Source of the DNA: Planococcaceae bacterium UBA3370
GTDB lineage: Bacteria; Bacillota; Bacilli; Bacillales_A; Planococcaceae
Assembly (NCBI GenBank): GCA_002360295.1
Contig: DEQI01000268.1
Span: 818 to 5,832 of the forward strand
Direction of reading: 5' to 3'
Length of the DNA: 5,015 nt
Part shown: piece after piece, positions 4,825 to 5,015 of the stretch
How positions within the stretch are numbered: position 1 is the first letter of the stretch
How the letters are laid out: every line of letters starts with the position of its first letter
Notes under the pieces: generated by a model
Told to the model about the DNA's origin: nothing
The model's input: the letters and a program-made list of their open reading frames with translations, nothing else
Databases searched by the model: none
Position numbers and translations under genes: made by a program

Positions 4825-5015
4825 TGCGTGCGGATTCTGGATTTACATTTTTTGAAGCATTATTACAACTTGTTGTTTTATTAATATTTTCTCAATTAAT
4901 CACATTCATTATATTATCCATTCCTCGTTTTGATACTACGGAAGCTTTAGTTGATTTGAATTGGGAGTTATTTATTAACGATTTTCAAAAGTATTTTTTA
5001 GCTGCAGATGATGTA
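4809..5015 (+). CDS. comGF: ComGF, minor competence pseudopilin (3'-truncated by window end)
   Basis: These are the first 69 codons of a gene that runs off the right edge. The protein begins MYKQIMRADSGFTFFEALLQL and has a pilin-type motif, G11^F12 with FTFFE and Glu16 at +5, then a hydrophobic helix to about residue 38 and the start of a soluble part (residues 40-69). Position after comGE and the segment NWELFINDFQKYF resemble the ComGF family. The start was put at ATG 4809, with purine-rich AAGAGAG (4796-4802) 6 bases before it. The ATG at 4824, overlapping the comGE stop as TAATG, is an alternative that would give a 5-residue shorter leader but has no ribosome binding site. The frame is open to the edge. 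comGG would be expected downstream. Confidence 0.85.
   Translation, partial: MYKQIMRADSGFTFFEALLQLVVLLIFSQLITFIILSIPRFDTTEALVDLNWELFINDFQKYFLAADDV

Noticed and set aside
1..5015. CRISPR arrays, tRNA or rRNA genes, insertion sequences, phage genes, toxin-antitoxin or defence systems
   Set aside because: No repeat arrays, RNA-gene signatures, transposase-like proteins or mobile-element ends were seen; all larger frames are explained by housekeeping and competence genes.

Overview
The window is a stretch of low-GC Firmicutes chromosome. Gene order, AT richness, strong GGAGG-type ribosome binding sites and TTG/GTG starts all point to Bacillales. By inference from overall protein character it is perhaps a Lysinibacillus/Solibacillus-like member of the Planococcaceae, but the genus cannot be fixed from the sequence alone.

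Layout: (1) At the left edge is the 3' end of a + strand metallo-beta-lactamase-fold hydrolase (YqgX type), closed by a clear intrinsic terminator. (2) It converges on a - strand gene for an 80-residue three-helix membrane protein (DUF2626/YqgY type), which has its own sigma-A-like promoter, a strong ribosome binding site and a terminator facing the first. (3) Upstream on the - strand is a 236-residue winged-helix regulator of the ArsR/SufR-like group (COG2345 type) with a C-terminal cysteine cluster and a TTG start. (4) A 279-base divergent intergenic region holds promoter-like elements for both directions, a small inverted repeat and AT-box-like sequences. (5) From 1714 to the right edge runs the comG competence pseudopilus operon on the + strand: comGA (assembly ATPase), comGB (polytopic membrane platform), comGC (major pseudopilin), comGD and comGE (minor pseudopilins) and the first 69 codons of comGF.

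How they work together: in the known family biology, ComGA powers and ComGB anchors polymerisation of ComGC, with ComGD/E/F(/G) as minor subunits, after processing by the prepilin peptidase ComC (not in this window). The pseudopilus carries extracellular DNA through the wall to ComEA/ComEC. The genes are packed with four overlaps and one 11-nt gap, which indicates one transcript with coupled translation. The divergent regulator and the two genes beyond it are conserved-looking neighbours, but nothing in the sequence proves that they control competence.

No undescribed system was found. This is mostly an ordinary housekeeping/competence locus. Points worth a second look are a ComGA that lacks the C-terminal cysteine (zinc) motif and has a changed AQRL motif, a cysteine-rich SufR-like regulator divergent from comG, a perfect 15-base palindrome beside the DUF2626 promoter, possible ComK-type boxes with a poor -35 ahead of comGA, and the start-codon pattern across the minor pseudopilins.
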